Source: Teredinibacter turnerae T7901
GTDB taxonomy: Bacteria; Pseudomonadota; Gammaproteobacteria; Pseudomonadales; Cellvibrionaceae
NCBI RefSeq assembly: GCF_000023025.1
Contig: NC_012997.1
Coordinates: 3,469,125-3,533,124, forward strand
Direction of reading: 5' to 3'
DNA: 64,000 bases
The position numbers were made by a program, and so were the translations under genes. Shown here in pieces: positions 26,642 through 38,704 of the stretch. The first letter of the stretch is position 1. Each line of letters opens with the position of its first letter. The notes below the pieces were generated by a model, which worked only from the letters and a program-made list of their open reading frames with translations, was not told the origin of the DNA and ran no database searches.

Positions 26642-29164
26642 ATGCTATTCGGAAAAATCAGTATGCCCAAGCCTCCAGCCCGCCACAAGCGCCCCTCTCA
26701 AAACCTGTGGGTGGAGACGCAGAGGCGGGACCGACTGCGCTGGCTGGCAACCGGTGCGCTCGCCCTGCAATCGGCAAACGCGGTATGCGCGGAGCCTGCC
26801 GATACTGAGATGCCCTACGACTGGCACCCAAAAGAAACGCTGACGGCTGAACAACTCACCCGCGTCGGCCCCGGCTGCGATGGCCTTTACATCGACCCTA
26901 CCCGCGCCCGTACCACCGGAGAATCAGCGCCTATTGAGGAACAACCACTTTATATAGACGCAGACAGTTCAGAAGTTACCGAGGGTGAAACCGCACTCCT
27001 CGAGGGCAGTGTTGAAGTTAGCCAGGGTGACCGTGAAATCAAAGCCGACCGCATGATTTACAACATGGTGGAGGATACAGCTGCGCTTGAGGGCAATGTG
27101 AGTATTCGTCAGCCCGGCCTACTCTTGCGCGGTAGCGGTGCCGAAGCCAAGGGTACTGATCACTCCGCCGAATTTCGTGATGCACAGTTTGTATTGCACG
27201 AGCAGCACCTGCGCGGAAATGCAAAATCCATCGAACAAACCCCGGAAAAAGTGATTCGCTTGCGCGAAGGCCAGTTCACCAGTTGTGAGCCCGGCAATCG
27301 TTCCTGGCTGCTGGAAGGGGAAGAAATTACCATTGATACCGAATCGAACTGGGGAACGGGACGTAACATCAAGCTGAAAATTATGAATGTACCGCTTATC
27401 TACTTGCCGTACATCAGCTTCCCGGTCAGTGACGAACGCAAAAGCGGCTTTCTTTTTCCTTCGCTGAGCGTCAGCGAAAAAAATGGTTTAGACATATCCA
27501 CGCCCTACTACCTGAACCTGGCGCCCAATTACGACGCTACGATCACCCCTCGTTACATTGGCAAACGCGGGGGCATGCTGGAAATGGAAGGGCGCCATTT
27601 AAACAGCCACTTTGCGAGCCTCGCCAACGTCGCTTTTCTTGCAAATGATCGCGGCGGTCGCACCGCTGAGCTGGACGCGCGCATAGCGGCGGGCGAACTG
27701 ACCGAAGCGCAAGCCGTCCCTTACAAAGGCGAAAATCGCTGGCTTGGCCACTTCGAGCAAAACGGCGGCACTGGCAGCACCTGGTTCAGCGAAATCAATT
27801 ACACCCGCGTTAGCGACAACGACTATTTCCGCGATCTGGGCACTAACTCCATCAGTTTGCAGAACACCACCCATTTGAACCAGTCAGCGTCTGTCGGAGC
27901 GCAGTTCGACCACTGGCAACTGCGTGCACTGGCGCAGGACTACCAGGTGCTACTCTACGACGTCGATGACCCTTATCGCCGCATGCCACAGATTGATCTG
28001 GACGGCCAATATCAGATCGGTCCGATCTCCACATCCCTTGAAAACCAGATCACACGCTTTGACCACCCAGACGACAACTGGCGCAACGGCAACAGCATCA
28101 TAAAAGGCAGCCGTTTCAACAGCGACTATCGCATGTCGACGAATCAACGTTACACCTGGGGCTTTGTAAAGCCCCAACTCGGGGTACAAACCCTGCACTA
28201 TGAACTGGATCAGGATGCCCTCGCGACGGACGCCGACGCAAATCCAACACTGGTAAGTACCCTCGCAAGCTTCGACTCCGGCCTCATATTTGAGCACCCG
28301 GGCGGAGTGCTGCTGCAAACCCTCGAGCCCAGAGTGTTCTACCTGTATCGAAGTTATGCCGATCACTCAGAGCTATACAACGTGACTGACGACGGCCAGA
28401 ACGTAAATTTTGATACCAGCCAACGCACTTTTTCGTATTCGCAGCTCTACCGCGACTCGAGGTTTATCGGCGGCGACCGCCTGGACGACGCCAATCGCGT
28501 CACTATCGGCGTTACCAGCAACTGGTTCGGCCAAAACACCGGCACTGAATACTTCAGCATCAGTCTCGGCCAGATATTCCATTTCGACAGTCAGCGCGTC
28601 GCCCTCACCGAGGACGTTTCGACTGAAGATAAATCCGAGTTTGCGGGAGACATGCGGCTGCGCCTCGGCGAACGCGGCCGCCTTTACGCCAGCGCGGTTT
28701 ACGATGGTGAAAACAGCGTATTTAAACGCGGCGATGCCGGTATCCAGTTCAGTAGCGAAAACAGCCGCACTCTGGTGAATCTCGGCTACAGCTATATTCG
28801 CCGCGACACGGCGAGCACCACCGGCATCGACCAGGTGGACAGCTCTTTCGTCACGCCCGTGAACGCACAGTGGACAGCCATGGGGCGTTACAACTACGAC
28901 TTTGGTTCCAAGACGGAACTGGAATCTTTTTTAGGTCTCGAATACAACGACTGCTGCTACCGGGTCCGCGTCTTGGCGCGCCGCTGGTTGGACAGTAACA
29001 TAGCGCCCCTCGCGGATTCTGCGGATGCACTGTATGATCGGGGGCTGTTTGTCGAATTTCACCTGAAAGGCCTGGGCAGTTCCGGGGCCCGCGTGAACTC
29101 GATTCTCGAAGACAGCATCTACGGCTATCGCGAGCGCGAAAATTATCTCAACCAGAAAAAATAA
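26642..29164 (+). CDS. lptD: LPS-assembly outer-membrane protein LptD
   Basis: Up to 840 residues: signal peptide (hydrophobic WLATGALALQSANAVCA), periplasmic OstA beta-jellyroll (ADSSEVTEGETALLEGSVEV onward) and a C-terminal 26-strand barrel. With LptE it inserts lipopolysaccharide into the outer leaflet. Apart from Cys49 at the signal-peptide end, four cysteines match the disulfide set of the E. coli protein: Cys79 (GPGCDG), Cys215 (TSCEPG) and the adjacent Cys771-Cys772 (NDCCYR). The ATG at 26663 has a better ribosome-binding site (GGAAAA) than 26642, so the true N-terminus may be seven residues shorter. It heads the lptD-surA-pdxA-rsmA-apaG-apaH string, as in E. coli and pseudomonads. Confidence 0.96.
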   Translation: MLFGKISMPKPPARHKRPSQNLWVETQRRDRLRWLATGALALQSANAVCAEPADTEMPYDWHPKETLTAEQLTRVGPGCDGLYIDPTRARTTGESAPIEEQPLYIDADSSEVTEGETALLEGSVEVSQGDREIKADRMIYNMVEDTAALEGNVSIRQPGLLLRGSGAEAKGTDHSAEFRDAQFVLHEQHLRGNAKSIEQTPEKVIRLREGQFTSCEPGNRSWLLEGEEITIDTESNWGTGRNIKLKIMNVPLIYLPYISFPVSDERKSGFLFPSLSVSEKNGLDISTPYYLNLAPNYDATITPRYIGKRGGMLEMEGRHLNSHFASLANVAFLANDRGGRTAELDARIAAGELTEAQAVPYKGENRWLGHFEQNGGTGSTWFSEINYTRVSDNDYFRDLGTNSISLQNTTHLNQSASVGAQFDHWQLRALAQDYQVLLYDVDDPYRRMPQIDLDGQYQIGPISTSLENQITRFDHPDDNWRNGNSIIKGSRFNSDYRMSTNQRYTWGFVKPQLGVQTLHYELDQDALATDADANPTLVSTLASFDSGLIFEHPGGVLLQTLEPRVFYLYRSYADHSELYNVTDDGQNVNFDTSQRTFSYSQLYRDSRFIGGDRLDDANRVTIGVTSNWFGQNTGTEYFSISLGQIFHFDSQRVALTEDVSTEDKSEFAGDMRLRLGERGRLYASAVYDGENSVFKRGDAGIQFSSENSRTLVNLGYSYIRRDTASTTGIDQVDSSFVTPVNAQWTAMGRYNYDFGSKTELESFLGLEYNDCCYRVRVLARRWLDSNIAPLADSADALYDRGLFVEFHLKGLGSSGARVNSILEDSIYGYRERENYLNQKK

Positions 29165-29165
29165 T

Positions 29166-30461
29166 ATGCACCGAATGACTTCAATTTTTGTTTCTGTGCT
29201 GGCGGTTTTTGCGCTGGCATTGTCTCTCCCAAGCTACAGCCAACCGCAAATGCTCGACCGTGTCGTAGTCATTGTTGATAAATCAGTGATTACGCAATCC
29301 GAGCTGGATTCGCGTATCGCAAATATTACCCAGCGCGCGGCCCAGGCTGGTATGCGATTGCCTGGCCGCGATGTCCTGCAAAAACAGGTGCTGGATCAAC
29401 TGATTTCCGAAACCTTGCAGCTCAACATGGCCAAGCGCTATGGCATTGAAATTTCGGATGCAGACCTGAACGGTGCAATCCAGAACATTAAGGCTTCGCG
29501 CGGCTGGGACGACGAAACCTTTGCCCGTGAAATTCACGCAGAAGCGGCAAATATGCACGAGTTCCGCGAAAATCTGCGCCGCGAAATTACCCTCCAGCAG
29601 GTATCGCAAGGCGTGGTTCGCGGCCGCATCCGAATCTCCGAACAGGAGATCAGCAACTTTTTGAAATCAGCCGATGCGCAATTCTGGATCTCCCCTGATT
29701 ATCGACTTGGCCACATATTAATTCCGCTGCCACCCGCCCCATCAAAGGAGCAGACTGAAGCCGCCGAGAAGCGTGCCGAGGCCATCTACCAGCAACTGGT
29801 GAACGGCGCGAACTTCGGCGAAATGGCGATCGCAGAGTCGTCCGGGCCCTCAGCGCTTAAAGGTGGCGATCTGGGTTTCCGTAAATCCGCCGACTTGCCC
29901 ACCCTGTTTGCTGAAATCGCACCCACGCTGGAAGTGGGAGACGTGTCAAAGCCTGCACGCAGCCAGGCCGGTTTCCACATTCTGAAGTTGATGGACAAAC
30001 GCGGCGAGACCAAACAAGTGGTTTCGCAGGCGAAGGTACGCCATATTCTGTTAAAACCTTCCGCGATTTTGCCAAGCGACAAAGCGCGCGCGAAGCTCGA
30101 GCAGATGCGAGAGCAAATCATCAAAGGTGAAGCGGATTTCGCAGAACTGGCAAAAGACAACTCTGAAGATATCGGCTCTAAAATGTCTGGCGGCGATCTC
30201 GGTTGGGCTGAGCCAGACACCTTCGTCGGAGAGTTTGCACAAACGATTCGCGATACCAAGATCGGTGAGATCAGTGAGCCCTTTCAGACCCAGTTCGGCT
30301 GGCACATTCTGGAAGTCCTGGATCGACGCCAGGAAGATCTCACTGAGGAAGCGATCCGCGCCAAGGCCAGGCAGGTTCTAACCAGCCGTCGATTTGAGGA
30401 TGAAACCCAGGTCTGGTTGCAGGAAATGCGCGACGACGCCTTCATTGAAGTTAAAATTTAG
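29166..30461 (+). CDS. surA: Periplasmic chaperone/peptidyl-prolyl isomerase SurA
   Basis: A 431-residue protein with a cleavable signal peptide (FVSVLAVFALALSLPSYSQ), an N-terminal chaperone domain (VVIVDKSVITQSELDSRI) and two parvulin domains at about 175-275 and 285-385 (YRLGHILIPLP; VRHILLKPSAILPS). SurA escorts outer-membrane proteins, LptD among them, to the BAM complex. It starts one base after the lptD stop, the classical coupling of client and chaperone. Confidence 0.96.
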   Translation: MHRMTSIFVSVLAVFALALSLPSYSQPQMLDRVVVIVDKSVITQSELDSRIANITQRAAQAGMRLPGRDVLQKQVLDQLISETLQLNMAKRYGIEISDADLNGAIQNIKASRGWDDETFAREIHAEAANMHEFRENLRREITLQQVSQGVVRGRIRISEQEISNFLKSADAQFWISPDYRLGHILIPLPPAPSKEQTEAAEKRAEAIYQQLVNGANFGEMAIAESSGPSALKGGDLGFRKSADLPTLFAEIAPTLEVGDVSKPARSQAGFHILKLMDKRGETKQVVSQAKVRHILLKPSAILPSDKARAKLEQMREQIIKGEADFAELAKDNSEDIGSKMSGGDLGWAEPDTFVGEFAQTIRDTKIGEISEPFQTQFGWHILEVLDRRQEDLTEEAIRAKARQVLTSRRFEDETQVWLQEMRDDAFIEVKI

Positions 30462-30470
30462 GAGCGCTGA

Positions 30471-31454
30471 GTGCGAATTGCTTTGACTCCCGGCGAACCC
30501 GCCGGTATCGGCCCCGACCTCGCCGTTGGGATCGCACAACAGGCGCGCGGCTTCGAGCTGGTGTGCATCGCCAGCGGCGAGATGCTCGCACAACGGGCGG
30601 AGCAGCTTGGCGTTCCACTCACACTAATCCCGTTCGAAGAGGGCCGCCCCGCTACTGCCGCCCCTGGCGAACTGTGTTACCTTGATGTACCACTCGGCGC
30701 GGAAGTTCTCCCGGGAAAGCTCGACAAAGCTAATGCACACTACGTGCTGGACACACTAGCGCTGGCCGCACTTGGCTGCCTGGATGGTCGCTTTCAAGCG
30801 GTGGTAACAGGCCCGGTACAGAAAAGCATTATTAATGACGCGGGTGTCGCATTTTCAGGTCACACTGAGTTCTTTGCCGAGCGAAGTAATACGGCGCGCG
30901 TAGTCATGATGCTTGCGACTGAGGGCCTGAGAGTCGCCCTCGCCACAACGCACTTGCCTCTCAAAGATGTGTCTGCCGCTATCACCGACAGTGATTTATC
31001 CGACACCATTGCCATATTGCTGGCCGATCTAAAACGCAAATTCGGTATTGAGCAGCCGCGAGTTCTGGTGTGCGGGCTGAACCCTCACGCCGGCGAAGGC
31101 GGACATTTGGGCAGTGAGGAACTCGACGTTATCGTACCTGTGCTTAATAATTTTCGCGCAAAGGGTGAAAATCTTATCGGCCCGCTACCCGCGGACACGC
31201 TGTTCACCCCCAAATACCTCGACAACGCCGATGCCGTGCTCGCCATGTATCACGACCAGGGCCTTCCTGTGCTCAAATACAAGGGGTTTGGCAACGCGGT
31301 CAACATTACTCTGGGGCTGCCGTTTATTCGCACATCTGTCGACCACGGCACTGCCTTGGATCTCGCTGGCAGCGGCGCGGCTGACCCAGGCAGCCTGCAG
31401 GTTGCTCTGCGCGAAGCCGTGCGCCTGGCCGCTAACCTGGAGACGCAAAATTGA
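30471..31454 (+). CDS. pdxA: 4-hydroxythreonine-4-phosphate dehydrogenase
   Basis: A 327-residue NAD-dependent enzyme of pyridoxal 5'-phosphate biosynthesis (DXP-dependent route). The start [22 protein letters not shown], the metal-binding histidines in [21 protein letters not shown] and [11 protein letters not shown], and [11 protein letters not shown] are diagnostic. The start is a GTG with AGGAG about 6 nt upstream. Its stop overlaps the rsmA start. Confidence 0.96.
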   Translation: MRIALTPGEPAGIGPDLAVGIAQQARGFELVCIASGEMLAQRAEQLGVPLTLIPFEEGRPATAAPGELCYLDVPLGAEVLPGKLDKANAHYVLDTLALAALGCLDGRFQAVVTGPVQKSIINDAGVAFSGHTEFFAERSNTARVVMMLATEGLRVALATTHLPLKDVSAAITDSDLSDTIAILLADLKRKFGIEQPRVLVCGLNPHAGEGGHLGSEELDVIVPVLNNFRAKGENLIGPLPADTLFTPKYLDNADAVLAMYHDQGLPVLKYKGFGNAVNITLGLPFIRTSVDHGTALDLAGSGAADPGSLQVALREAVRLAANLETQN

Positions 31455-32254
31455 AGCGTGGACCGAACCTGCAGCATCAGGCTAAAAAACGCTTTGGGCA
31501 AAACTTCCTGCAGGACCAAGGTGTGATAAACGCCATTGTGCGCGCAGTTCACCCGCAGGAGGGGGACAACCTGGTTGAGATCGGACCAGGCCAAGGGGCG
31601 ATTACCGGACTGCTGCTCGAGCACTGCCCAAATTTGCAGGTGATCGAGCTGGATAAGGACCTGATACCTGGACTCCTCGCGCAATTCGCCAAGTTTCGCG
31701 GCTTTAAAATCCATCAAACCGACGCCCTGAATTTCGACTTCAGCAGCTTAAGTTCCGTCGAGCACCCGCTGCGTATCGTCGGCAACTTGCCGTACAACAT
31801 TTCGACACCGCTGATTTTTCACCTGCTAAGCTTTCGCGAACAGGTACGCGACATGCATTTCATGTTGCAAAAGGAAGTGGTTGAGCGGCTTGCCGCGAGC
31901 CCGGGCGAAAAAAATTATGGCCGGTTGAGTATTATGGCGCAGTATTTCTGCCAGGTGGAAAACCTGTTTGAAGTGCCGCCTGAGTGCTTTATCCCCGCAC
32001 CGAAAGTAGACTCAGCGATAGTGCGCTTGGTGCCGCACAAAGAATTGCCCGTCAAAGCCCATAACATGGCGCGTTTTGAGACGCTGGTAAAAACAGCATT
32101 CGCCCAGAGACGTAAAACGCTACGTAATTCTCTCAAGTCGTTTGAAATAGATTTTGCATCTATTGACGTTAAAATCGACTTGGCTCAACGCGCCGAAAAC
32201 CTTAGTCTTGAACAATACGTTAACCTCAGTAACGCCCTCTGGCCTGAAGAGTAG
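31451..32254 (+). CDS. rsmA: 16S rRNA (adenine1518-N6/adenine1519-N6)-dimethyltransferase
   Basis: A 267-residue SAM-dependent enzyme (KsgA) that dimethylates two adjacent adenines in helix 45 of 16S rRNA late in 30S assembly. The opening [15 protein letters not shown], the SAM loop [12 protein letters not shown], and the catalytic NLPYNIST (NLPY) are present. The start is a TTG overlapping the pdxA stop as TTGA; no ATG lies early enough to keep the conserved N-terminus. Its own weak start makes it depend on pdxA translation. Confidence 0.96.
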   Translation: MKRGPNLQHQAKKRFGQNFLQDQGVINAIVRAVHPQEGDNLVEIGPGQGAITGLLLEHCPNLQVIELDKDLIPGLLAQFAKFRGFKIHQTDALNFDFSSLSSVEHPLRIVGNLPYNISTPLIFHLLSFREQVRDMHFMLQKEVVERLAASPGEKNYGRLSIMAQYFCQVENLFEVPPECFIPAPKVDSAIVRLVPHKELPVKAHNMARFETLVKTAFAQRRKTLRNSLKSFEIDFASIDVKIDLAQRAENLSLEQYVNLSNALWPEE

Positions 32255-32262
32255 ACCCGTAT

Positions 32263-32658
32263 ATGAGCAATGATTTCAATGTCGGCGTATCGAACACAGT
32301 ACAAATTTCTGTGGCAACGCGCTATATCGAAGAACAGTCACTACCAGAACAACACAAATACGTGTACAGCTATACCGTTAGCATCTTTAATCAAGGTATA
32401 GAAGACGTTCAACTACTGAGCCGCTATTGGCATATTACCGACGCAAACGACAAGGTACAGGAGGTCCAAGGTGTAGGCGTGGTAGGCGAGCAACCTACAA
32501 TTGCCCCAGGCGAGGATTACACCTATACCAGCGGCACAGTAATGGCCACCCCGACCGGGCTGATGAAAGGCTATTACACAATGAAATCTGCCAGCGGCCT
32601 GCAGTTTGACGCGGAGATTCCCGTATTCGCATTGGTTCAACCGCACGCACTCCACTAG
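32263..32658 (+). CDS. apaG: Co2+/Mg2+ efflux-associated protein ApaG
   Basis: A 131-residue immunoglobulin/fibronectin-III-like protein of the ApaG family (YVYSYTVSIFNQGIEDVQLL, RYWHITDANDKVQEVQGVGVVGEQP, and GYYTMKSASG). Its molecular role is still unclear; it accompanies apaH and rsmA in most gammaproteobacteria. It begins 8 bp after rsmA and is followed by apaH after 12 bp. Confidence 0.95.
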   Translation: MSNDFNVGVSNTVQISVATRYIEEQSLPEQHKYVYSYTVSIFNQGIEDVQLLSRYWHITDANDKVQEVQGVGVVGEQPTIAPGEDYTYTSGTVMATPTGLMKGYYTMKSASGLQFDAEIPVFALVQPHALH

Positions 32659-33486
<828 letters not shown>

Positions 33487-33579
33487 CGTGCACTGCGGGC
33501 GAAGCGTTCAGATCCGCCTCTCACAGCATCACTCACGCCCACATGAGCCCATTAATTAAGCTCAACCAGTCCCATTGAC

Positions 33580-34599
33580 TCAGTCTTCATAGCCCTGGGG
33601 GTTACTGGACTGCCAACGCCAGGTATCCGCGACCATTTGCTCGAGCCCATATTCAGCTTTCCAGCCCAACTCGTTCGTAGCCAGCGCCGGGTCAGCGTAA
33701 CACTCCGCAATGTCGCCAGGTCGCCGCTCCGCGATCTCGTAGGGAATTTCCTTGCCGCATGCCTTCGCAAATGCGTCTACAATCTGCAGCACGCTGTACC
33801 CCTGGCCGGTGCCCAGGTTGTAAGTTAGGCAGGCTGGCTGGCAGTTCAGAAGCTTTTCCAGCGCCCTCACATGCCCGCGGGCGAGATCGACCACGTGAAT
33901 GTAATCACGCACCCCTGTGCCATCAACTGTGGGGTAATCGTCTCCGAAAACGCGCAATTTGGCGAGTTTTCCAACCGCAACCTGGGCTACATAGGGCAAT
34001 AGATTATTCGGGATGCCTTGCGGGTCCTCTCCTAAGCGTCCAGAGGGGTGCGCCCCTATCGGGTTAAAGTAGCGCAGCAACCCGACGCGCCAGTCATTGC
34101 CGGGTACCCGGCAGGCATCCCGGAGGATCTCTTCCACCATCAGCTTACTGCGACCATAGGGGTTGGTTGCTGACGTGGGGAAGGTTTCCAGAATCGGCGC
34201 AGAAGCCGGATCACCGTACACGGTAGCCGACGAGCTGAATAACAGGCGGGAAACCCCGAACGCCTCCATTACTTCGCACAAGGCTACTGTGCCACCCAGG
34301 TTCGTATGGTAGTAGCGCAAAGGTATTTGCGTGCTCTCTCCAACCGCTTTTAAGCCTGCGAAATGGATGACCGCGTCAATGGAGTATTCGCTGAAAATAT
34401 CACGTAATACCGCCTTATCGGTGACATCTCCCTGGATAAAAGTCACTTTTTTGCCGCTGACTTCTTCCACCCTGTTGAGCGCCTCACGCTTGCTGTTGCA
34501 AAGATTATCGACCACTACAACTTCGTAGCCCGCGCTCAACAGCTCTATACAGGTATGAGTGCCAATGTAGCCTGCGCCCCCAGTAACCAGAATACTCAT
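33580..34599 (-). CDS. galE: UDP-glucose 4-epimerase
   Basis: A 339-residue short-chain dehydrogenase-fold enzyme that interconverts UDP-glucose and UDP-galactose for surface polysaccharides and galactose use. The NAD-binding GGAGYIGTH (7-15), [13 protein letters not shown], the Ser-Tyr-Lys set (SSSATVYG and YGRSKLMVE) and [12 protein letters not shown] are all present. It stands alone between apaH and prkA, on the opposite strand to both, in the place where pseudomonads carry glpE. Confidence 0.95.
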   Translation of the reverse strand: MSILVTGGAGYIGTHTCIELLSAGYEVVVVDNLCNSKREALNRVEEVSGKKVTFIQGDVTDKAVLRDIFSEYSIDAVIHFAGLKAVGESTQIPLRYYHTNLGGTVALCEVMEAFGVSRLLFSSSATVYGDPASAPILETFPTSATNPYGRSKLMVEEILRDACRVPGNDWRVGLLRYFNPIGAHPSGRLGEDPQGIPNNLLPYVAQVAVGKLAKLRVFGDDYPTVDGTGVRDYIHVVDLARGHVRALEKLLNCQPACLTYNLGTGQGYSVLQIVDAFAKACGKEIPYEIAERRPGDIAECYADPALATNELGWKAEYGLEQMVADTWRWQSSNPQGYED

Positions 34600-35494
34600 A
34601 GTACAAAAATCCCATTTGTTTTGAATTACGTATTACCCAATAAGATACCAAAATTCTGGCGCAATACTTGAATAGTTTTTTTACTAAGCCAAATGATAGG
34701 TCTGTGTGATCTAACAGCATTCACAGGTAGTACCAGTGAACCTGACTGTGTGTTTTACCACGACCTCGATTAAAACGGTTAGCACATTTTATTTTTGCTA
34801 ACGAGAACAGTTAAATTGGGTTTCAACTTCACATGAAGGCGTGTAGTGTAGGCTTCAAAACACCACTATTCAGTTGCTGTGAGATTCGCTAAAAATTAAC
34901 TGATTTTTCAGGCAAAGCGTTCTCCTAAGAATTTGACCACGCTGCGCGGCAACGTGTATTGCCGCTAGTTGAAGCAGCCAACCTCACAACACTATAGCGA
35001 GCCACTTGATTTGACCAGTTAGACAAAGCGATTAAGACGAACAAAATGATACCGCGGTTTTCCTCACACTTATCCAGAGATCAGATGCTCTGCGAAGCCC
35101 GCGTAAGAACCTGAGAAAAAGTTAAGTTCTTTTATTTTTTGTCTCGCAAGTCGCTGAATGTTTGGGTGTTAATCAAGAACCTAAAAATATTGGGACTATG
35201 GGAATCTAATTCTTTTTAGAAGTGTCAAAGCAGAATCTATAGACACACTTGAGAGCTAGAAAATAGTCTGCGCCCTCGCCTCTTCAGAGCTATTATCAAT
35301 TAATAGCAGGGCGCTTAAAGCATTTCATCGATAAACCCACGCGAGGTGGGAATTGCTAATTGCCGTTAGATTATCGGCCATTGGTCACCCCTCAAATGGT
35401 CGCTGGCAAACTGATGCCGCAACAATACGCCACCAGTCATGTCAGCGAGACGTCTATTGTCCGAGCGATACCGCTAGGCAGCAGGAGAAAATGC
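34600..35494. other. 895-bp AT-rich non-coding region between galE and prkA, with structured elements
   Basis: No gene is supported although the stretch is long for this dense genome. It must hold the galE and prkA promoters. A nested hairpin stands at 35270-35314: outer arms GCGCCCT (35270-35276) and AGGGCGC (35308-35314), inner arms GCTATTA (35289-35295) and TAATAGC (35301-35307), with a 12-nt bulge on one side. A second small hairpin CCCAC/GTGGG follows at about 35336-35349. A small RNA or long regulatory leader is possible. An open frame reaches from 35360 into prkA, but its extra 45 residues do not resemble the family. Confidence 0.6.
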
Positions 35495-37417
35495 ATGACA
35501 ATTTTTAATCACTATCAGGCAAGATACACTGCAACTCAGCAAGAGGAACTCACTATTCAGGAGTACCTTGAGCTCTGCAAGAAAGACCCCACAGTTTATG
35601 CCAGTGCAGCGGAAAGAATGCTCGCAGCAATTGGGGAGCCTGAGCTGGTAGACACCTCTAAAGACTCACGATTAAGCCGCATATTTTCGAACAAAATTAT
35701 CAAACGCTATGAAGCGTTTGAAGAATTCTATGGCATGGAGGAAGCGATAGCCCAAATCGTGTCGTTTTTCCGCCATGCAGCGCAAGGGCTGGAAGAAAAG
35801 AAACAAATCCTCTACCTGCTCGGCCCTGTTGGAGGCGGTAAATCGTCACTCGCTGAGAAACTCAAAACGCTTATTGAAAAGCAACCGATCTATTGCCTGA
35901 AAGACTCACCGGTCTACGAATCGCCTCTCGGCCTGTTCGACCCCGAAGAAGATGCGCATATTCTCGAGGAGGATTACGGCATCCCGCGTCGCTACGTGAA
36001 GTCCATAATGTCACCGTGGGCCGTAAAACGCTTGCATGAATACGGTGGCGACATCAGCCGTTTTAAGGTCATTAAGGTTTACCCTTCAATTCTCGACCAG
36101 GTCGCCGTATCCAAGACGGAACCAGGAGACGAAAATAATCAGGATATATCGTCGTTAGTGGGTAAAGTCGACATCCGGAAACTTGAGGATTTCCCCCAGA
36201 ATGACCCAGACGCCTACAGTTTCTCCGGTGGATTGTGCCGCGCCAACCAGGGAATCATGGAGTTTGTCGAGATGTTTAAGGCGCCAATCAAGGTGCTACA
36301 CCCGCTGCTTACTGCGACCCAAGAGGGCAACTACAATAGCACGGAGGGGCTTGGCGCAATCCCGTTCGACGGTATCGTGCTCGCGCATTCCAATGAAGCC
36401 GAATGGCAGAGTTTCAAAAACAACAAAAACAATGAGGCATTTATCGACCGTGTATACATTGTCAAAGTCCCTTATTGCTTGCGCCTGTCTGAAGAGGTTC
36501 ACATCTACGAAAAGCTGTTGCAAAACAGCTCACTGAATACAGCGCCCTGCGCACCCGATACACTCAAAATGCTAGCCCAATTTACCGTGCTCTCCCGCAT
36601 TAAGCTGCCAGAGAATTCGAGCTTGTTCTCTAAAATGCGCGTGTACGACGGTCAAAACCTGAAAGATACCGACCCGAAAGCCAAGTCGTTACAGGAATAC
36701 AAAGACGCAGCCGGTGTAGACGAAGGCATGAACGGCTTGTCTACCCGTTTCGCATTTAAAATTCTGTCTAAGGTATTCAACTTCGACCCCACGGAAATTG
36801 CTGCCAACCCGGTACATCTACTGTATGTGCTTGAGCAACAAATCGAGCAGGAGCAGTTCCCGGAGGAAATTCGCGATCGCTACCTCTCGTTCCTAAAAGA
36901 ATTCCTGGCGCCACGCTACGTGGAGTTTATTGGCAAGGAAATACAAACCGCTTATCTCGAATCCTATGCAGAGTATGGCCAGAATATTTTCGACCGCTAC
37001 GTAACCTATGCCGACTTCTGGATTCAGGATCAGGAATACCGCGATCCGGAAACGGGTGAGATTCTCAACCGCGCGGCATTGAACGAAGAGTTGGAAAAAA
37101 TTGAAAAGCCCGCGGGCATTAGCAACCCGAAAGACTTCCGCAACGAAATCGTAAATTTTGTTCTACGTGCCCGCGCGAATAACAACGGTAAGAATCCGGT
37201 GTGGAGCAGTTACGAAAAGCTCCGGACAGTAATTGAGAAAAAAATGTTTTCCAATACTGAAGAATTGCTGCCGGTTATTTCTTTCAACACTAAATCCTCT
37301 GCGGACGACCGCAAGAAACACGAGGATTTCGTCGCCAGGATGGTAGACCGGGGCTACACGGAGAAACAGGTGCGCCTGCTCTCAGAGTGGTATCTCAGGG
37401 TTCGCAAGTCTCAATAA
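35495..37417 (+). CDS. prkA: PrkA family serine protein kinase
   Basis: About 640 residues, matching E. coli YeaG from the first residues ([11 protein letters not shown]). An AAA+-like N-terminal part holds the P-loop GPVGGGKSS, and the PrkA C-terminal kinase domain follows. YeaG acts with YeaH in stationary phase and nitrogen starvation. I set the start at 35495, where AGGAG lies 7 nt upstream; the longer frame upstream has no family similarity. It heads the prkA-yeaH-spoVR operon, conserved across proteobacteria. Confidence 0.94.
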   Translation: MTIFNHYQARYTATQQEELTIQEYLELCKKDPTVYASAAERMLAAIGEPELVDTSKDSRLSRIFSNKIIKRYEAFEEFYGMEEAIAQIVSFFRHAAQGLEEKKQILYLLGPVGGGKSSLAEKLKTLIEKQPIYCLKDSPVYESPLGLFDPEEDAHILEEDYGIPRRYVKSIMSPWAVKRLHEYGGDISRFKVIKVYPSILDQVAVSKTEPGDENNQDISSLVGKVDIRKLEDFPQNDPDAYSFSGGLCRANQGIMEFVEMFKAPIKVLHPLLTATQEGNYNSTEGLGAIPFDGIVLAHSNEAEWQSFKNNKNNEAFIDRVYIVKVPYCLRLSEEVHIYEKLLQNSSLNTAPCAPDTLKMLAQFTVLSRIKLPENSSLFSKMRVYDGQNLKDTDPKAKSLQEYKDAAGVDEGMNGLSTRFAFKILSKVFNFDPTEIAANPVHLLYVLEQQIEQEQFPEEIRDRYLSFLKEFLAPRYVEFIGKEIQTAYLESYAEYGQNIFDRYVTYADFWIQDQEYRDPETGEILNRAALNEELEKIEKPAGISNPKDFRNEIVNFVLRARANNNGKNPVWSSYEKLRTVIEKKMFSNTEELLPVISFNTKSSADDRKKHEDFVARMVDRGYTEKQVRLLSEWYLRVRKSQ

Positions 37418-37436
37418 GCCAACGCAAGGGTTTCGT

Positions 37437-38696
37437 GTGAGTTATATTATTGATCGCCGACTGAACTCCAAAAAGAAGAGCATGGTAAATCGCCAGCGGT
37501 TTTTGCGGCGCTACCAGCAACACATTAAAAAAGCCGTTTCCGATGCTGTGGATCGGCGATCCATAACCGATATCGAAAGTGGTGAAAGCATTAGCATTCC
37601 CACTCGCGATATCAGCGAGCCTATTTTTCATCACGGTAGTGGAGGCAAAAACAACCGCGTCCTCCCCGGCAACGACCGTTTTAACGGTGGCGATCACATC
37701 GAACGCCCGGAACAGGGTCAAGGTGGTGGTGGTAACGGATCTGGTGCAAGCGACAGTGGCGAGGGCGAAGACGATTTTGTTTTTCAAATATCGCAGGAAG
37801 AATTTCTTAACTTTTTGTTTGAAGATCTCGCTCTGCCAAACCTAGTCAAGCGCCAGCTGGCCGGAAACGAGGAATTTGAGTTTCGCCGTGCAGGAATAAG
37901 TAACGAAGGCTCGCCCGGAAAAATCAATATTATTCGCTCACTGCGCTCCGCCAATTCACGCCGTATCGCGTTAACTGGCAAGAAGCGACGACGTTTGAAG
38001 GAAGTCGAAGCAGAACTCGAAATTCTTGAGCCGGAATCTGCGGAAGCCCAAGCCCTGCTAGCTGAAGCGGAAGAGCTCCACGCCAAAATTAAGCGAATAC
38101 CCTGGCTGGACGATTTCGACCTCAAATACAATCTCCACGTAAAACACCCGCTTCCAACGTCCAAAGCCGTGATGTTTTGCCTGATGGATGTGTCCGGTTC
38201 TATGGATCAAGCAACAAAAGATATCGCCAAGCGTTTCTTTTTGTTGCTCTACCTGTTTTTACAGCGCAACTATGAACGCACCGAAGTGGTGTTTATTCGC
38301 CACCATACCAGCGCAAAGGAAGTGGATGAACAGGAATTTTTCTATAGTCGTGAAACCGGTGGCACAATTGTTTCAAGCGCTCTGAAAATGATGGACGACA
38401 TTCTGCAAACCCGGTATCCGGCGAGCGAGTGGAATATCTACGGCGCCCAGGCGTCCGATGGCGACAACTGGAATGACGACTCCGTTATATGCTATCGCCT
38501 GCTTACAGAAAAGTTATTGCCCAAAGTACAGTATTACTCCTACATTGAAATTACCACCCGCGAGCGACAAGCGCTCTGGCATGCTTACGAGCAAGTATTG
38601 TCCGACTTCCCCAATACCTTCGCCATGCGCCAGCTGCAAAGTGCAGCGGATATCTACCCGGTATTCCGCCAGCTATTCCAAAAACAAACTACTTGA
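37437..38696 (+). CDS. yeaH: YeaH/DUF444 family protein with vWA-type domain
   Basis: A 419-residue DUF444 protein: a basic N-terminus ([20 protein letters not shown]), a low-complexity Gly-rich stretch around residues 85-110 ([17 protein letters not shown]), and a C-terminal von Willebrand A-like domain with the metal-site motif MDVSGSMDQ. It is the partner of the PrkA kinase; the pair is co-induced on starvation in E. coli. The start is a GTG 19 bp after the prkA stop. Its stop codon is within a few bases of the spoVR start. Confidence 0.93.
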   Translation: MSYIIDRRLNSKKKSMVNRQRFLRRYQQHIKKAVSDAVDRRSITDIESGESISIPTRDISEPIFHHGSGGKNNRVLPGNDRFNGGDHIERPEQGQGGGGNGSGASDSGEGEDDFVFQISQEEFLNFLFEDLALPNLVKRQLAGNEEFEFRRAGISNEGSPGKINIIRSLRSANSRRIALTGKKRRRLKEVEAELEILEPESAEAQALLAEAEELHAKIKRIPWLDDFDLKYNLHVKHPLPTSKAVMFCLMDVSGSMDQATKDIAKRFFLLLYLFLQRNYERTEVVFIRHHTSAKEVDEQEFFYSRETGGTIVSSALKMMDDILQTRYPASEWNIYGAQASDGDNWNDDSVICYRLLTEKLLPKVQYYSYIEITTRERQALWHAYEQVLSDFPNTFAMRQLQSAADIYPVFRQLFQKQTT

Positions 38697-38704
38697 AGTC
38701 GCTG

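Noticed and set aside
35403-35420. Possible sigma-54 promoter (TGGCAAACTGATGCCG) before prkA
   Set aside because: The GG-N10-GC rule fails (the -12 position reads CC), so it is not a credible RpoN site despite the known RpoN link of yeaGH.
35360-35494. 45-codon N-terminal extension of prkA
   Set aside because: The PrkA family begins at the MTIFNHY position, which has a strong AGGAG upstream; the extension has no similarity.
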